This document shows positions 14,353-22,258 of a DNA stretch of 26,562 nt, piece after piece. Numbering within the stretch: the stretch's first letter is position 1; every line of letters begins with the position of its first letter. The position numbers and the translations under genes are program-made. This DNA is from CAVVGB01 sp963747715. GTDB taxonomy: Bacteria > Actinomycetota > Thermoleophilia > Gaiellales > Gaiellaceae. The notes under the pieces are model-generated. The model saw nothing but the letters and a program-made list of their open reading frames with translations, ran no database searches and was not told where the DNA came from. The DNA is taken from contig CAVVGB010000004.1 of NCBI GenBank assembly GCA_963747715.1, forward strand, positions 1 to 26,562, given 5' to 3'.

Positions 14353-15600
14353 ATGAGGACCGCGTTGACAAAGACCACGCCACCTAAAGCACCGAGGCCG
14401 AACGAAGACATTCGCGGGCGGGCCGAACGGCTTCTCGGCGAACCGCCGCACCGCCGTACGCTGGCGCTCGGGTTCGATGAGAGCACAGCTTCGTCGGCGG
14501 AGGTCCTCGTCGAGGGGACCTCGTTCTACCCGCGCATGCTCGCCGACATCGCCGCCGCCTCATCTTCCGTCCACATCAACCAGTTCGGCTTCCGGCCGGG
14601 AGTCGTCGGAGACCAGTTCGCGGATGCACTGATCGCCAAGGCCGCCGAGGGCGTAACCGTCAGGCTCGTGGTCGACCGGCAAGGCTCCGACCCGGAAGGG
14701 AAATCGAAGGCGTTCTACGACCGCCTCACGGCTGCAGGGATCGAGGTTTGCGTCGTGCGCGCGACGAAGCTTCGCGTTCCGGCGGGACCGCTCGGGAAAG
14801 GCGGCGCTACCGCGTGGAACCTGGACACGCTCGGGCACATCGACCATCGCAAGCTCATGGTCGTGGACGGTCGGGTCGGATGGGTCGGAGGGGCCGGGAT
14901 CGAGGACCACTTCCAGGACGGCCGCTTCCACGATCTCTTCCTTCGGGTCGAGGGCCCGGTGGTGGCGCAACTGCAGCTCGTCTTCCTGACGAGCTTCCAC
15001 TGGCTGCACGGCGAGGTCGACCTCGCGGAGCTCGACTCACTCTTTCCCTCCCTGGAAGGCGGCGCCGACCCCGTCCCCGCCCGCGTTTTGCACAACGCGC
15101 CCGGCCGCTACCGGCCGATCACGAAGGCGATCGCACGGCTGCTCGAGAGCGCCGCCGAAACGCTGGACGTCGTGAACCCGTACGTCACCGACCGCGGGAT
15201 GATCCGGCGAATCGAGCAAGCGGCGCGGCGCGGCGTCCGTGTCCGTCTATTCGTACCGGCGAACGCAAACAACTGGGCGTGCGCCGGAGCGCAGCAGTTC
15301 CACCACGCAAAGCTCTTGGACGCCGGCGTGCGCATCCTCGAGTACCCAACGATGCTGCACGCTAAGGCGTTCGTACGCGACGGTGAAGAGCTCGTGGCGG
15401 GAACATGCAACCTCGAGGCCTGGAGCCTCAAGCGCTTCTTCGAGATTGACCTCCAGCTTCGATCGACCGTCGTCGCGGCTCAGTTCGACGAGCGTTTCAG
15501 CGCACCCGCCGAGGCGGTCTCGGCTCCAGGCCGACGGCTGACGGGAGCCAAGGAAAGGGCTCGGGCCGCGGCACTCTCGGCGATCTCCCCACTGCTTTGA
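14353..15600 (+). CDS. Phospholipase D-family protein (cardiolipin synthase-like)
   Basis: 415 residues with two HKD catalytic sites. The first is HIDHRKLMVVDGRVGWVGGA (His165, Lys167, Asp172), the second MLHAKAFVRDGEELVAGTCN (His336, Lys338, Asp343). PLD enzymes transfer phosphatidyl groups through a phosphohistidine; bacterial ones with this spacing commonly make cardiolipin or act as PLD-like hydrolases. Unlike classic Cls it has no N-terminal membrane helices, and residues 1-50 are polar, so it would act from the cytosol on the membrane surface. GGGAGAG before the ATG at 14353 serves as ribosome site. It is convergent with the following minus-strand membrane gene, with a single base between their stops. 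Confidence 0.88.
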   Translation: MRTALTKTTPPKAPRPNEDIRGRAERLLGEPPHRRTLALGFDESTASSAEVLVEGTSFYPRMLADIAAASSSVHINQFGFRPGVVGDQFADALIAKAAEGVTVRLVVDRQGSDPEGKSKAFYDRLTAAGIEVCVVRATKLRVPAGPLGKGGATAWNLDTLGHIDHRKLMVVDGRVGWVGGAGIEDHFQDGRFHDLFLRVEGPVVAQLQLVFLTSFHWLHGEVDLAELDSLFPSLEGGADPVPARVLHNAPGRYRPITKAIARLLESAAETLDVVNPYVTDRGMIRRIEQAARRGVRVRLFVPANANNWACAGAQQFHHAKLLDAGVRILEYPTMLHAKAFVRDGEELVAGTCNLEAWSLKRFFEIDLQLRSTVVAAQFDERFSAPAEAVSAPGRRLTGAKERARAAALSAISPLL

Positions 15601-15601
15601 G

Positions 15602-16035
15602 CTACCCCGGCGGCTGTCGTCGCCGTAGGCGCGTGAACGGCCACAGCCCTGTGGGAGCGAGGAGCGCGAGGAGGCCTCCGGCACCGACCAGGTAGGGGCC
15701 GGCCTCGATGTTGCCGGCCGAAAGGTTGTCCCACCCGATACGTCGGCCGAGCTGCACGACGAACAATGCCGTGACTCCGAGCAGGACGACGCCACCGAGT
15801 CGGCGCAGAACACGAACGGCTCGAACGCCGACACCGCGAACAGCGCGACGGCCCCGGCGACGCTCACGAGAGGGATCCCGAGGCTGACGCCCTCGCTCGC
15901 GTCCTTGTCCCACAGGAACTGCAACGGGACGTCGAAGCTGTCGTCGTACCCGTCCCATGCGACGAAGCAGGAGATGAGCGCGAGCACGCCCCCGAGAAGC
16001 GCGATCGGCGACGGTTCGAACACCCGCGATCTCAT
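15602..16035 (-). pseudogene. Small hydrophobic membrane protein, frameshifted
   Basis: ATG 16035 opens a frame that reads MRSRVFEPSPIALLGGVLAL (TM1), ISCFVAWDGYDDSFDVPLQF, and SLGIPLVSVAGAVALFAVSA (TM2), then loses coding sense. The continuation is one frame over from about 15823: LGGVVLLGVTALFVVQLGRR (TM3) and YLVGAGGLLALLAPTGLWPF (TM4), stop at 15602. A one-base loss near TTCGAGCC explains it. The restored protein has about 144 residues and four membrane segments, family unknown. It lies 57 bp downstream of the CPBP gene on the same strand, so it belongs to that operon. Confidence 0.65.
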
Positions 16036-16091
16036 GCGGCACCGAGCCTTTCTGATCGGAGGATTCGCGTTGGGCTCTTCACGATTCGCTC

Positions 16092-16883
16092 CTAAGCGAC
16101 GAGCGTGAGGAGGAGGATCGCGAGGACGACGCTTTGGGCGCTGTGCACTGCGATTCCGATCCAGGCGCTCCGGTACCGCTTGGTCGGGTACGCGAGGAAG
16201 AACATGTCGAGCAAGATCGCCGGCATCCCCCACGGCACGTGCAGGTGGTAGCCCGTGAAAAAGAGGCCGTTTGCGACCCAGTCGCCACGGCCGAACGCGC
16301 CGTTCATGCGCGGAAGGAGAAACCCGCGGAAGAGGAGCTCTTCACCGAGCACGGTGTTGAAGAGGAAGCTGACGAGGATCAGGGCGTACCAACCCCAGGC
16401 ACCGCTCAAGAACGCCTTGCCGACGTCCGACTCGGCGAGCGTCGCGAAGTCACGGTTCTCCGGGGCGGCGATCGCCGGGACCACCTCATGCGCCAGACCG
16501 AACAGCAAGATCAGCGGGATGAGGATCAGCCACAGCCTGCCTCCACGACGGCCGCTCTTCGGGCTCCGAGGCGCCCGGAGCCAGAGCGCCTCGCGGACCG
16601 TCGACCACCGCAGAGTTCCCTGCTCGCGTCGAACGAGAATGACAACGAGGACGAACTGCCAGACGAGGCCGACTGTCAGAGCGATGTAGAGCGCCTTTGC
16701 CATCGGCACGATGCCGTCGCCGCCGAACCGGTCGGCGAGCACCGGCGTGACGAGCCAGGCGAGCACTGCCATCGGGAGCGCAGCGGCCGCCCACACGGCG
16801 ACGATCCGGGCAACCGAGTACTGCGGAATCTCCACGCTCGCATCCGGCGCAGCGGCGCGACTCACTGGGAGCGAAACGTCCAT
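16092..16883 (-). CDS. CPBP family intramembrane protease
   Basis: 263 residues, about eight hydrophobic segments, ribosome site AAGGAGG before ATG 16883. The CPBP (CAAX protease and bacteriocin-processing, Abi) motifs are present: motif 1 GEELLFRGFLLPR (Glu181, Glu182, Arg186), motif 2 FTGYHLH (His213), and motif 3 around His247 in IGIAVHSAQS. These residues form the glutamate/histidine active site in the membrane. Members cleave prenylated proteins, bacteriocin precursors or have signalling roles; target unknown. It is divergent from the histidine kinase at 17026 and shares a 142-bp promoter region. Confidence 0.9.
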   Translation of the reverse strand: MDVSLPVSRAAAPDASVEIPQYSVARIVAVWAAAALPMAVLAWLVTPVLADRFGGDGIVPMAKALYIALTVGLVWQFVLVVILVRREQGTLRWSTVREALWLRAPRSPKSGRRGGRLWLILIPLILLFGLAHEVVPAIAAPENRDFATLAESDVGKAFLSGAWGWYALILVSFLFNTVLGEELLFRGFLLPRMNGAFGRGDWVANGLFFTGYHLHVPWGMPAILLDMFFLAYPTKRYRSAWIGIAVHSAQSVVLAILLLTLVA

Positions 16884-16992
16884 CGTGAAACCTCCTTGCC
16901 TGTCGAGTGCATGCCTCGACGCTACGAGGCTGCGGGGTAGGGCGCCTCGTCGAAAAGCCGGATTGGAGCCCGTACCTGGCGACGATTCGCAT

Positions 16993-17010
16993 CTCCTACT
17001 CAGGTAGGAG
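16993..17010 (+). promoter_or_regulatory. Hairpin/operator over the kinase ribosome site
   Basis: CTCCTAC (16993-16999) and GTAGGAG (17004-17010) are perfect reverse complements with a TCAG loop. The 3' arm contains the AGGAG that would be the Shine-Dalgarno of the kinase gene, so in RNA the element would hide it; in DNA it is a symmetric site suitable for the NarL-type response regulator encoded downstream. It lies 15 bp before the GTG at 17026. Confidence 0.45.
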
Positions 17011-17025
17011 GCGGCGAGCGGGACG

Positions 17026-18216
17026 GTGGAGTACTTTCAGCGCGTGAGCCGGCTCAAGTTCTTCGTGCGCGAGTACTGGTTCGAGCTGCTGATCGCGTTT
17101 CTCCTGGTCGAAGGGATGCTCGAACTCGTGGTCCTGCGCGATTCGCCGGGTGCTCCGGAGACGACGCTCTGGTTCTCGGTCCCCGCGGTGGGAATCATCG
17201 TGCTCCCGCTGCTCGCGCGACGGCGTTTTCCCTTCGCGGGACCAGCGGCCTACTGGGTTCTGGCTACTGCGCTTACGTTCGTCGACGGAGCCCTGGTTCC
17301 GTTCGTCGCCAGCCTCGGGGTCGTCGGCCTGGCGGCTGCATTCATGCTCGGCAACCTCCGCGACCGCCTGCAGGCGGGTGTCGGCCTCGCCCTCGTGGTG
17401 GGCGGCATGGTGATCGTCATCCACAACATCCCGGGCGCCTACCCGCCAAGCGAGTTCTTCTTCATCGCGCTCCGGTTCATCGTCAGCTGGGTCGCCGGCT
17501 ACGCGCTCCGCGAGCGTTCCGAGCAGGCGGAGGCAGCGGAACAGCGGGCGGCCCGCGCGGAGCGCGAGCGTGAGGCGGCTGCCCGCGTTGCAGTGGCAGA
17601 GGAGCGCTCGCGGATCGCCCGCGAGCTTCACGACATCGTCGCCCACGCCGTCAGCGTGATGGTGCTCCAGGTGGGGGCCGTCAGACACAAGCTTCCCGAC
17701 GCGCTCGACGAGGACCGCGAAGCCCTCAGGGGAGTGGAGCGCGCCGGCCGCACGGCGCTGACGGAGATGCGTCGCCTTCTCGCCGCCATGCGACCCGACG
17801 GGGACGAGGCCGATTTCGGCCCGCAGCCCGGCCTCGACTCCCTCGACTCCCTCGTGGAGGAGGTCGGTCGCGCCGGCCTTCCCGTTCGCTTGCACATCGA
17901 CGGCGAGCCGTTCCCGCTTCCGAGGGCGATCGACCTCTCCGCCTATCGGATCGTCCAGGAGGGTCTGACCAACGCGCTCAAGCATTCGCACGCCAGCACG
18001 GCGGACGTGACCGTTCGCTACGCGGCCGACGAGGTCCAGCTCGAGGTGCGCGACGACGGTACGGGCCGCGCGACGAGCGACGGCCTCGGTCACGGGCTCG
18101 TCGGCGTTCGTGAACGCGTCAAGATCTACGGCGGAGAGATGACGGCCGGAACGCCTACGACCGGAGGAGGTTTCGTCCTCAGCACACGCCTGCCGATCGG
18201 TAGCGAAGAGCGGTGA
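17026..18216 (+). CDS. NarL/LiaS-type sensor histidine kinase (HisKA_3)
   Basis: 396 residues. Four to five membrane helices occupy residues 18-160, with short loops and no large extracellular domain, so the stimulus is probably sensed in or at the membrane. A coiled-coil linker follows (163-192, Ala/Glu/Arg-rich). The dimerisation box ERSRIARELHDIVAHAVSVM (193-212) holds phospho-acceptor His202. The ATPase domain has N-box NALKHSHAS and G-boxes DDGTG and GHGLVGVRERV. The GTG at 17026 follows AGGAG by 15 bases; a second GTG at 17044 (MSRLKFF) is an alternative, preceded by GGTGGAG. Stop overlaps the regulator start (GTGA). Likely autoregulated through the upstream palindrome; targets may include the divergent CPBP protease. 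Confidence 0.92.
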   Translation: MEYFQRVSRLKFFVREYWFELLIAFLLVEGMLELVVLRDSPGAPETTLWFSVPAVGIIVLPLLARRRFPFAGPAAYWVLATALTFVDGALVPFVASLGVVGLAAAFMLGNLRDRLQAGVGLALVVGGMVIVIHNIPGAYPPSEFFFIALRFIVSWVAGYALRERSEQAEAAEQRAARAEREREAAARVAVAEERSRIARELHDIVAHAVSVMVLQVGAVRHKLPDALDEDREALRGVERAGRTALTEMRRLLAAMRPDGDEADFGPQPGLDSLDSLVEEVGRAGLPVRLHIDGEPFPLPRAIDLSAYRIVQEGLTNALKHSHASTADVTVRYAADEVQLEVRDDGTGRATSDGLGHGLVGVRERVKIYGGEMTAGTPTTGGGFVLSTRLPIGSEER

Positions 18217-18860
18217 CGATTCGCGTGCTCGTAGCCGACGACCAGTCGATGGTCCGCGCGGGCTTTCGCATGCTGCTGGCAGGCGAAGAGGACATCGAGG
18301 TCGTGGCGGAGGCGAGCAACGGTCTCGAGGCCGTCGACAAAGCCGCGCGATTCCATCCAGCCGTCGTCCTCATGGACATCCGCATGCCCGAGCTCGACGG
18401 GCTCCAGGCGACGCGGCGCATCCTCGCAGCCGACAACGGCGCCCGCGTGCTCGTTCTCACGACCTTCGACCTCGACGAGTACGTCTACGAGGCGTTGCGA
18501 GCCGGCGCCAGCGGCTTCGTCCTCAAGGACGACTCGCCCGAGCAGTTGATCGCCGCGATCCGGACGGTCGCTGCCGGAGAGGCGCTTCTCTCACCGACGG
18601 TCACGAAGCGCGTGATCGAGAAGTTCGCCCGCACTCCCCGGCCACCGCGGCCCAAAGAGCTCGACGACCTCAGCGAGCGCGAGCAGGACGTCTTCCGCCT
18701 GATGACTCGCGGGCTGTCGAACGGTGAGATCGCACGCGAGCTCTACATCAGCGAGACGACGGTCAAGACGCACGTCACCCACATCCTGCAGAAGCTCAAT
18801 CTGCGCGACCGTGTGCAGGCCGTCGTGCTCGCCCACCAGACGGGCCTCTTCGACTCGTAG
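18213..18860 (+). CDS. NarL/FixJ-family response regulator
   Basis: 215 residues, GTG start overlapping the kinase stop. Receiver domain 1-120 has acidic pocket Asp9-Asp10, phospho-acceptor Asp55 in VVLMDIRMPELDG, Thr in LVLTTFD and Lys in VLKDDSPEQL. The LuxR-type HTH (about 150-207) has DLSEREQDVFRLMTRGLSNG and SETTVKTHVTHILQKL. All expected residues are present. It forms a cognate pair with the preceding kinase and probably binds the dyad at 16993-17010 or similar sites. Its stop overlaps the GTG of the YcaQ-like gene by one base, so all three genes form one operon. Confidence 0.93.
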   Translation: MTIRVLVADDQSMVRAGFRMLLAGEEDIEVVAEASNGLEAVDKAARFHPAVVLMDIRMPELDGLQATRRILAADNGARVLVLTTFDLDEYVYEALRAGASGFVLKDDSPEQLIAAIRTVAAGEALLSPTVTKRVIEKFARTPRPPRPKELDDLSEREQDVFRLMTRGLSNGEIARELYISETTVKTHVTHILQKLNLRDRVQAVVLAHQTGLFDS

Positions 18861-19879
18861 TGACGATCAGCCTCGAAGAGGCGCGCCGTATCGCGGTGCG
18901 CGCGCAGCTGCTCGACGGATCGGCCCGAGGCGTGCTCGACACGGTGCGACGGCTCGGGTTTCTCCAGCTCGACCCAATCGCAACGGTTGCGACGCCCCAG
19001 CAGCTCGTCCTCTGGAGCCGTCTGGGCTCGTTCGACACGACCGAGCTCGAGCGCCTGGTCGCCGCACGTGAGCTCTTCGAATGGAACGCGTTCCTCTGGC
19101 CCGCCGAGGTGCTGCCGCTCATCCGTGCGCGCATGCGACCGACGCGGAAGGCGCCGACGACCGCCTGGGAGCGACACCGCCGCGACTTCCTGCGCGAGAA
19201 CGCCGGCTTCCGCCGCTACGTCCTGCGCGAGCTCGAGCGCCGTGGCCCACTCCTCAGCCGCGAGCTCGAGGACCGCTCCGTGCAGGGCCGGCGCGACCAT
19301 CGCTGGTTCGGAGCGCGCCGCGTCACGGACATGCTCACGATCCTCCATCTGCGCGGCGAGGTCGCGATCGTCGGCAGGCGAACGGGCCAGCGGCTCTGGG
19401 ACTTGGCGGAGCGCTGGTATCCCGAGAGTGAGGTGCCGCCGCTCGAGGAGGCGGAGCGCGAGCTCGAGGAGCGCCGCTTTCGCTCGCTCGGAGTGAAGCT
19501 CGAGAAGGGCGAATGGCATGCGCACCCCGCCGTGACCGACGTGCCCGTCGCCGACCGCGTCACGCTCCTCTCCCCCTTCGACCGGCTCATCCACGATCGC
19601 GACCGAACCGAGGCGCTGTGGGGCTTTCGCTACCGCCTGGAGATGTATGTGCCAAAGGCGAATCGCGAGTACGGCTACTACGTGCTCCCGATCCTCGCCG
19701 GCGACCGCTTGGTCGGCCGCGTCGAGCCGCGCTTCGACCGCAAGACGAAGACGCTCGAGGTTCTGGGCGCCTGGGGCGAGACGGACCGGCTCGACGAAGC
19801 GCTTACCGAGCTGGCAGCGTTTCTCGGGGCTCAGTCGGTAAAGACAGCCAAACGTCCGCGCCCGCGCCGTCGCGGTTGA
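18860..19879 (+). CDS. YcaQ/AlkX-like winged-helix DNA glycosylase family protein
   Basis: 339 residues of the HTH_42 (winged helix DNA-binding) superfamily that includes E. coli YcaQ/AlkX, a glycosylase unhooking interstrand crosslinks. Seen: ARRIAVRAQLL at the N-terminus, the Gln-x-Asp motif as QLDP (36-39) in LGFLQLDPIATV, LFEWNAFLWPAEVLPLIRAR, the winged-helix region around GPLLSRELEDR, then LLSPFDRLIHDRDRTEALWG and VLPILAGDRLVGRVEPRFDR toward the C-terminus. The QLD motif matches the catalytic Q-x-D described for that family. The C-terminal tail is basic (KRPRPRRRG). The GTG start lies in the stop of the response regulator (TAGTG). Its last 77 bp run over the 3' end of the opposite-strand kinase. 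Confidence 0.85.
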   Translation: MTISLEEARRIAVRAQLLDGSARGVLDTVRRLGFLQLDPIATVATPQQLVLWSRLGSFDTTELERLVAARELFEWNAFLWPAEVLPLIRARMRPTRKAPTTAWERHRRDFLRENAGFRRYVLRELERRGPLLSRELEDRSVQGRRDHRWFGARRVTDMLTILHLRGEVAIVGRRTGQRLWDLAERWYPESEVPPLEEAERELEERRFRSLGVKLEKGEWHAHPAVTDVPVADRVTLLSPFDRLIHDRDRTEALWGFRYRLEMYVPKANREYGYYVLPILAGDRLVGRVEPRFDRKTKTLEVLGAWGETDRLDEALTELAAFLGAQSVKTAKRPRPRRRG

Positions 19880-21125
19880 CCGCATGAGCGGCGCCTCCGT
19901 GCGCCTTGGCGATCGTGGACGCGATGGCGAGGCCGAGACCGGCGCCGGCACCGGTACGGGCGGAGTCGGCGCGCGTGAAGCGTTCGAATGCGCGGGGCAG
20001 GAAGTCGGCCGGAAATCCCTTGCCTTCGTCGGTCACGTGCAATTCGACGAATCCGTCACGCGTCGCGGCTGTGAGATGCACCGCGCCAGATCCGTGCCGG
20101 AAGGCGTTGTCGACGACGTTCCCGAGCGCCTGCTCGAGACGACCTGCGTCGGCGTCGACGAGTAGCCCCTCGTGAGCGTCGACCTCGATCGTCCGCCCGC
20201 CGGCCCCGTACCGTTTCGCTACGCGCGCGAGTAACTCCCGAACCGGAACGGGCTCGCGCCGTAGCGGCAGTTCCCCGCGGTCGGAGCGAGCCAGCACGAG
20301 CAAGTCCTCGGCCAGCCGCGAGAGGCGGTCGGTCTCCGCGGCAGCCGATCGCAGCGCCCCTTCGAGCTCCTGCGGTGTTCGCGGCCGGCGGAGGGCCAGC
20401 TCGAGCTCCGCCTTCAACACGGCGAGCGGCGTTCGCAGCTCGTGGCCGGCGTCAGCGACGAACGTCCGCTCCCGCTCCAGCGCCCGTTCGAGACGCCCAA
20501 GCATCTCGTTGAGCGTCTCGGCGAGCCGTGCGATCTCGTCGCGCGCCGCCGGAACCGGCAGACGCCGTCCGGGCTCGGCCGCCGAGATGGCGTCCGCCTC
20601 CTCCCGCATGGCGTCCACCGGCCGAAGCGCCGCCGTTCCGATTCCGTACCCGAGAAGCGACGCGAGCAGAAGCGCGAGGGGACCGATGAGGAAGAGCTCA
20701 CCGAGCAGGCCGGCGAGGGCTTCGTCTCGCTCTTCGAGCGAGGCGCCGACGGCGAGGATGCTTCCATCGGGAAGCGGCGTCAGCAGGAGCCTCACAGGAC
20801 CTTCAACGCCTGCGACCTCGTCGCGTTCCACCGTCACCTGCCCCTGGGCCGCTCGCACCCGTTCGTCCGGCGTCACGAACGGGTCGTCGGCGGACACCAC
20901 CGTCGCAAAGGTCTCGTCACCCGCTGCGCCTCCAGCGAGCGCGGACGGGTTGTCGGCGACGACCGGAGCAAGCTCGGCAGCTCGTGCCTGGAGGTTCTCG
21001 TCGATCGTCTCGTCGAGTGACGAGCCCAGGCGGAAGTAGAGAAACGCACCCATCGCAGCGAGCACGACCGCCATCGCGAGCGCGAAGGCGAGGGTCAAGC
21101 GAAGTCGGATCGGCACGCGGCTCAT
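19803..21125 (-). CDS. OmpR-partner sensor histidine kinase (HisKA/HATPase_c)
   Basis: 440 residues. TM1 8-31, extracytoplasmic domain about 33-138, TM2 about 139-165, HAMP linker LRPVDAMREEADAISAAE (168-185), HisKA dimerisation with His228 in FVADAGHELRTPLAVLK, then the ATPase: N-box NVVDNAFRHG, G1 DEGKGFP, F-box FERFTRADSAR, G2 GAGLGLAI. It starts at ATG 21125 in the ATGA overlap with the regulator stop. A much longer frame extending to 21608 overlaps the regulator and is not credible. The C-terminus (DVWLSLPTEP and 7 more residues) overlaps the 3' end of the YcaQ-like gene on the other strand. Together with its regulator it probably controls the divergent PepSY and lipoprotein genes. Confidence 0.93.
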   Translation of the reverse strand: MSRVPIRLRLTLAFALAMAVVLAAMGAFLYFRLGSSLDETIDENLQARAAELAPVVADNPSALAGGAAGDETFATVVSADDPFVTPDERVRAAQGQVTVERDEVAGVEGPVRLLLTPLPDGSILAVGASLEERDEALAGLLGELFLIGPLALLLASLLGYGIGTAALRPVDAMREEADAISAAEPGRRLPVPAARDEIARLAETLNEMLGRLERALERERTFVADAGHELRTPLAVLKAELELALRRPRTPQELEGALRSAAAETDRLSRLAEDLLVLARSDRGELPLRREPVPVRELLARVAKRYGAGGRTIEVDAHEGLLVDADAGRLEQALGNVVDNAFRHGSGAVHLTAATRDGFVELHVTDEGKGFPADFLPRAFERFTRADSARTGAGAGLGLAIASTIAKAHGGAAHAVNRDGAGADVWLSLPTEPRETLPAR

Positions 21126-21793
21126 TCGCGGCGCAACCTGTAGCCGGCGCCCCGCACCGTCTCGAGAGACGAGCGTCCGAACGGCCGGTCGACCTTCTCC
21201 CGCAGGTAGCGCACGTAGACGTCGACCACGTTCGAGCGGTTCTCGTACCCGTAGTCCCAGCAGTGCTCGAGGAGCTGATAGCGAGAGAGAACCTCGCCCG
21301 GGCGGCGCATGAACGTCTCGAGCAGTGCGAACTCCTTCGCCGACAACTCGATCTCGACGCCGTCGCGCCACACCTGCCGGGTGGCGGGGTCGAGCCGCAG
21401 GTCGCCGACCTCGACGACCGCCGGACGCTCGAGCGGAGGTCGCCGAGCAAGCGCGCGCAGACGGGCAAGCAACTCCGCGAACGAGAACGGCTTGGTCAGG
21501 TAGTCGTCGGCGCCGGCGTCGAGACCCTGGACGCGGTCCTCGACCGCGTCTCGCGCAGTGAGCATGAGAACGGGCGCCCAGCGGCCGGCTTCGCGCAGAC
21601 GGCGGCACACCTCGAAGCCGTCAGTCCCCGGCAGCATGACGTCGAGCACGATCGCGTCGTACTCCGTCGCGGCGGCCATCCAGAGCGCGTCCTCGCCGCT
21701 GCGCGCCACGTCGGCGGAGAGACCCTCCTCGACGAGGCCGCGCCTGAGGAGCGCGGCCATCTTGACCTCGTCCTCGACGACCAGAACCCGCAT
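21122..21793 (-). CDS. OmpR/PhoB-family response regulator
   Basis: 223 residues. Receiver 1-118 has acidic Glu7-Asp8-Glu9, phospho-acceptor Asp51 in DAIVLDVMLPGTDGF, Thr in LMLTARD and Lys in YLTKPFSFAEL. The winged-helix output domain (130-223) has LDPATRQVWRDGVEIELSAK, EFALLETFMRRPGEVLSR and VVDVYVRYLREKVDR. I start it at ATG 21793 (MRVLVVEDE), the family start; a GTG two codons upstream (21799) is possible. It is co-transcribed with the kinase, whose ATG overlaps its stop. The direct repeats at 21814-21829 are a likely binding site. Confidence 0.93.
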   Translation of the reverse strand: MRVLVVEDEVKMAALLRRGLVEEGLSADVARSGEDALWMAAATEYDAIVLDVMLPGTDGFEVCRRLREAGRWAPVLMLTARDAVEDRVQGLDAGADDYLTKPFSFAELLARLRALARRPPLERPAVVEVGDLRLDPATRQVWRDGVEIELSAKEFALLETFMRRPGEVLSRYQLLEHCWDYGYENRSNVVDVYVRYLREKVDRPFGRSSLETVRGAGYRLRRE

Positions 21794-21813
21794 GCCCACA
21801 TTGTCGTCCAGAA

Positions 21814-21854
21814 GATGAGAGCCGGATGAAAAGGGGCTCCAGGCGCCTCTCATC
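21814..21854. promoter_or_regulatory. Candidate OmpR-type operator: direct repeat at 11 bp plus inverted arm
   Basis: GATGA occurs at 21814-21818 and 21825-21829, spaced exactly 11 bp (one helical turn), the usual layout for tandem binding by OmpR/PhoB-like regulators. The longer GATGAGAG (21814-21821) is matched by its exact reverse complement CTCTCATC at 21847-21854. The element is within the 117-bp gap between the regulator (minus) and the PepSY gene (plus), so it could control both. Confidence 0.5.
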
Positions 21855-21910
21855 GTCGTTTCAGACGCCGGGGCTACCGTGCGAGCCGTCAATGGAGCGA
21901 AAGGAAGGCA

Positions 21911-22252
21911 ATGCGTAGACGACTGCTGAAGATTGGAGCGGTCGTGGTGGTCCTCGGGGCTCTCGCCGGCGGTGGGGTCGCCTGGGGCACCGCGGGCGAC
22001 GACGACGAGAACGTGACGGGACCGGACGCAGATCGCGCCAAGGCCGCTGCACTCGCGTACGTGGGCGACGGACAGGTGGTCGGCGTCGAGCAGGAGGGTG
22101 AAGGCGGTGCCGTGTGGGAAGTCGAGATCACTCGGCCTGGCGGCTCGACCGTCGAAGTCGCGCTCGACGAGAACTACGAAGTCGTCGGCAGCGGCGACGA
22201 GGAAGACGACGACGGCCCCGGCGACGACGGCGGCGCAGGGTCAGACGACTAG
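21911..22252 (+). CDS. PepSY domain protein, membrane-anchored
   Basis: 113 residues, ribosome site AAAGGAAGG before the ATG. Residues 1-27 form a signal anchor or signal peptide (MRRRLLKIGAVVVVLGALAG). Residues 40-90 form a short PepSY domain: DRAKAAALAYVGDGQVVGVE, then VWEVEITRPGGSTVEVALDE and NYEVVG. The tail is very acidic with repeated Asp/Gly (DDDGPGDDGG). PepSY proteins act outside the membrane, proposed as peptidase inhibitors or sensor partners, and are often next to OmpR-type pairs, as here. It may bind metal through the acidic tail (inference). The lipoprotein gene starts 6 bp downstream. Confidence 0.85.
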   Translation: MRRRLLKIGAVVVVLGALAGGGVAWGTAGDDDENVTGPDADRAKAAALAYVGDGQVVGVEQEGEGGAVWEVEITRPGGSTVEVALDENYEVVGSGDEEDDDGPGDDGGAGSDD

Positions 22253-22258
22253 GCGGAG

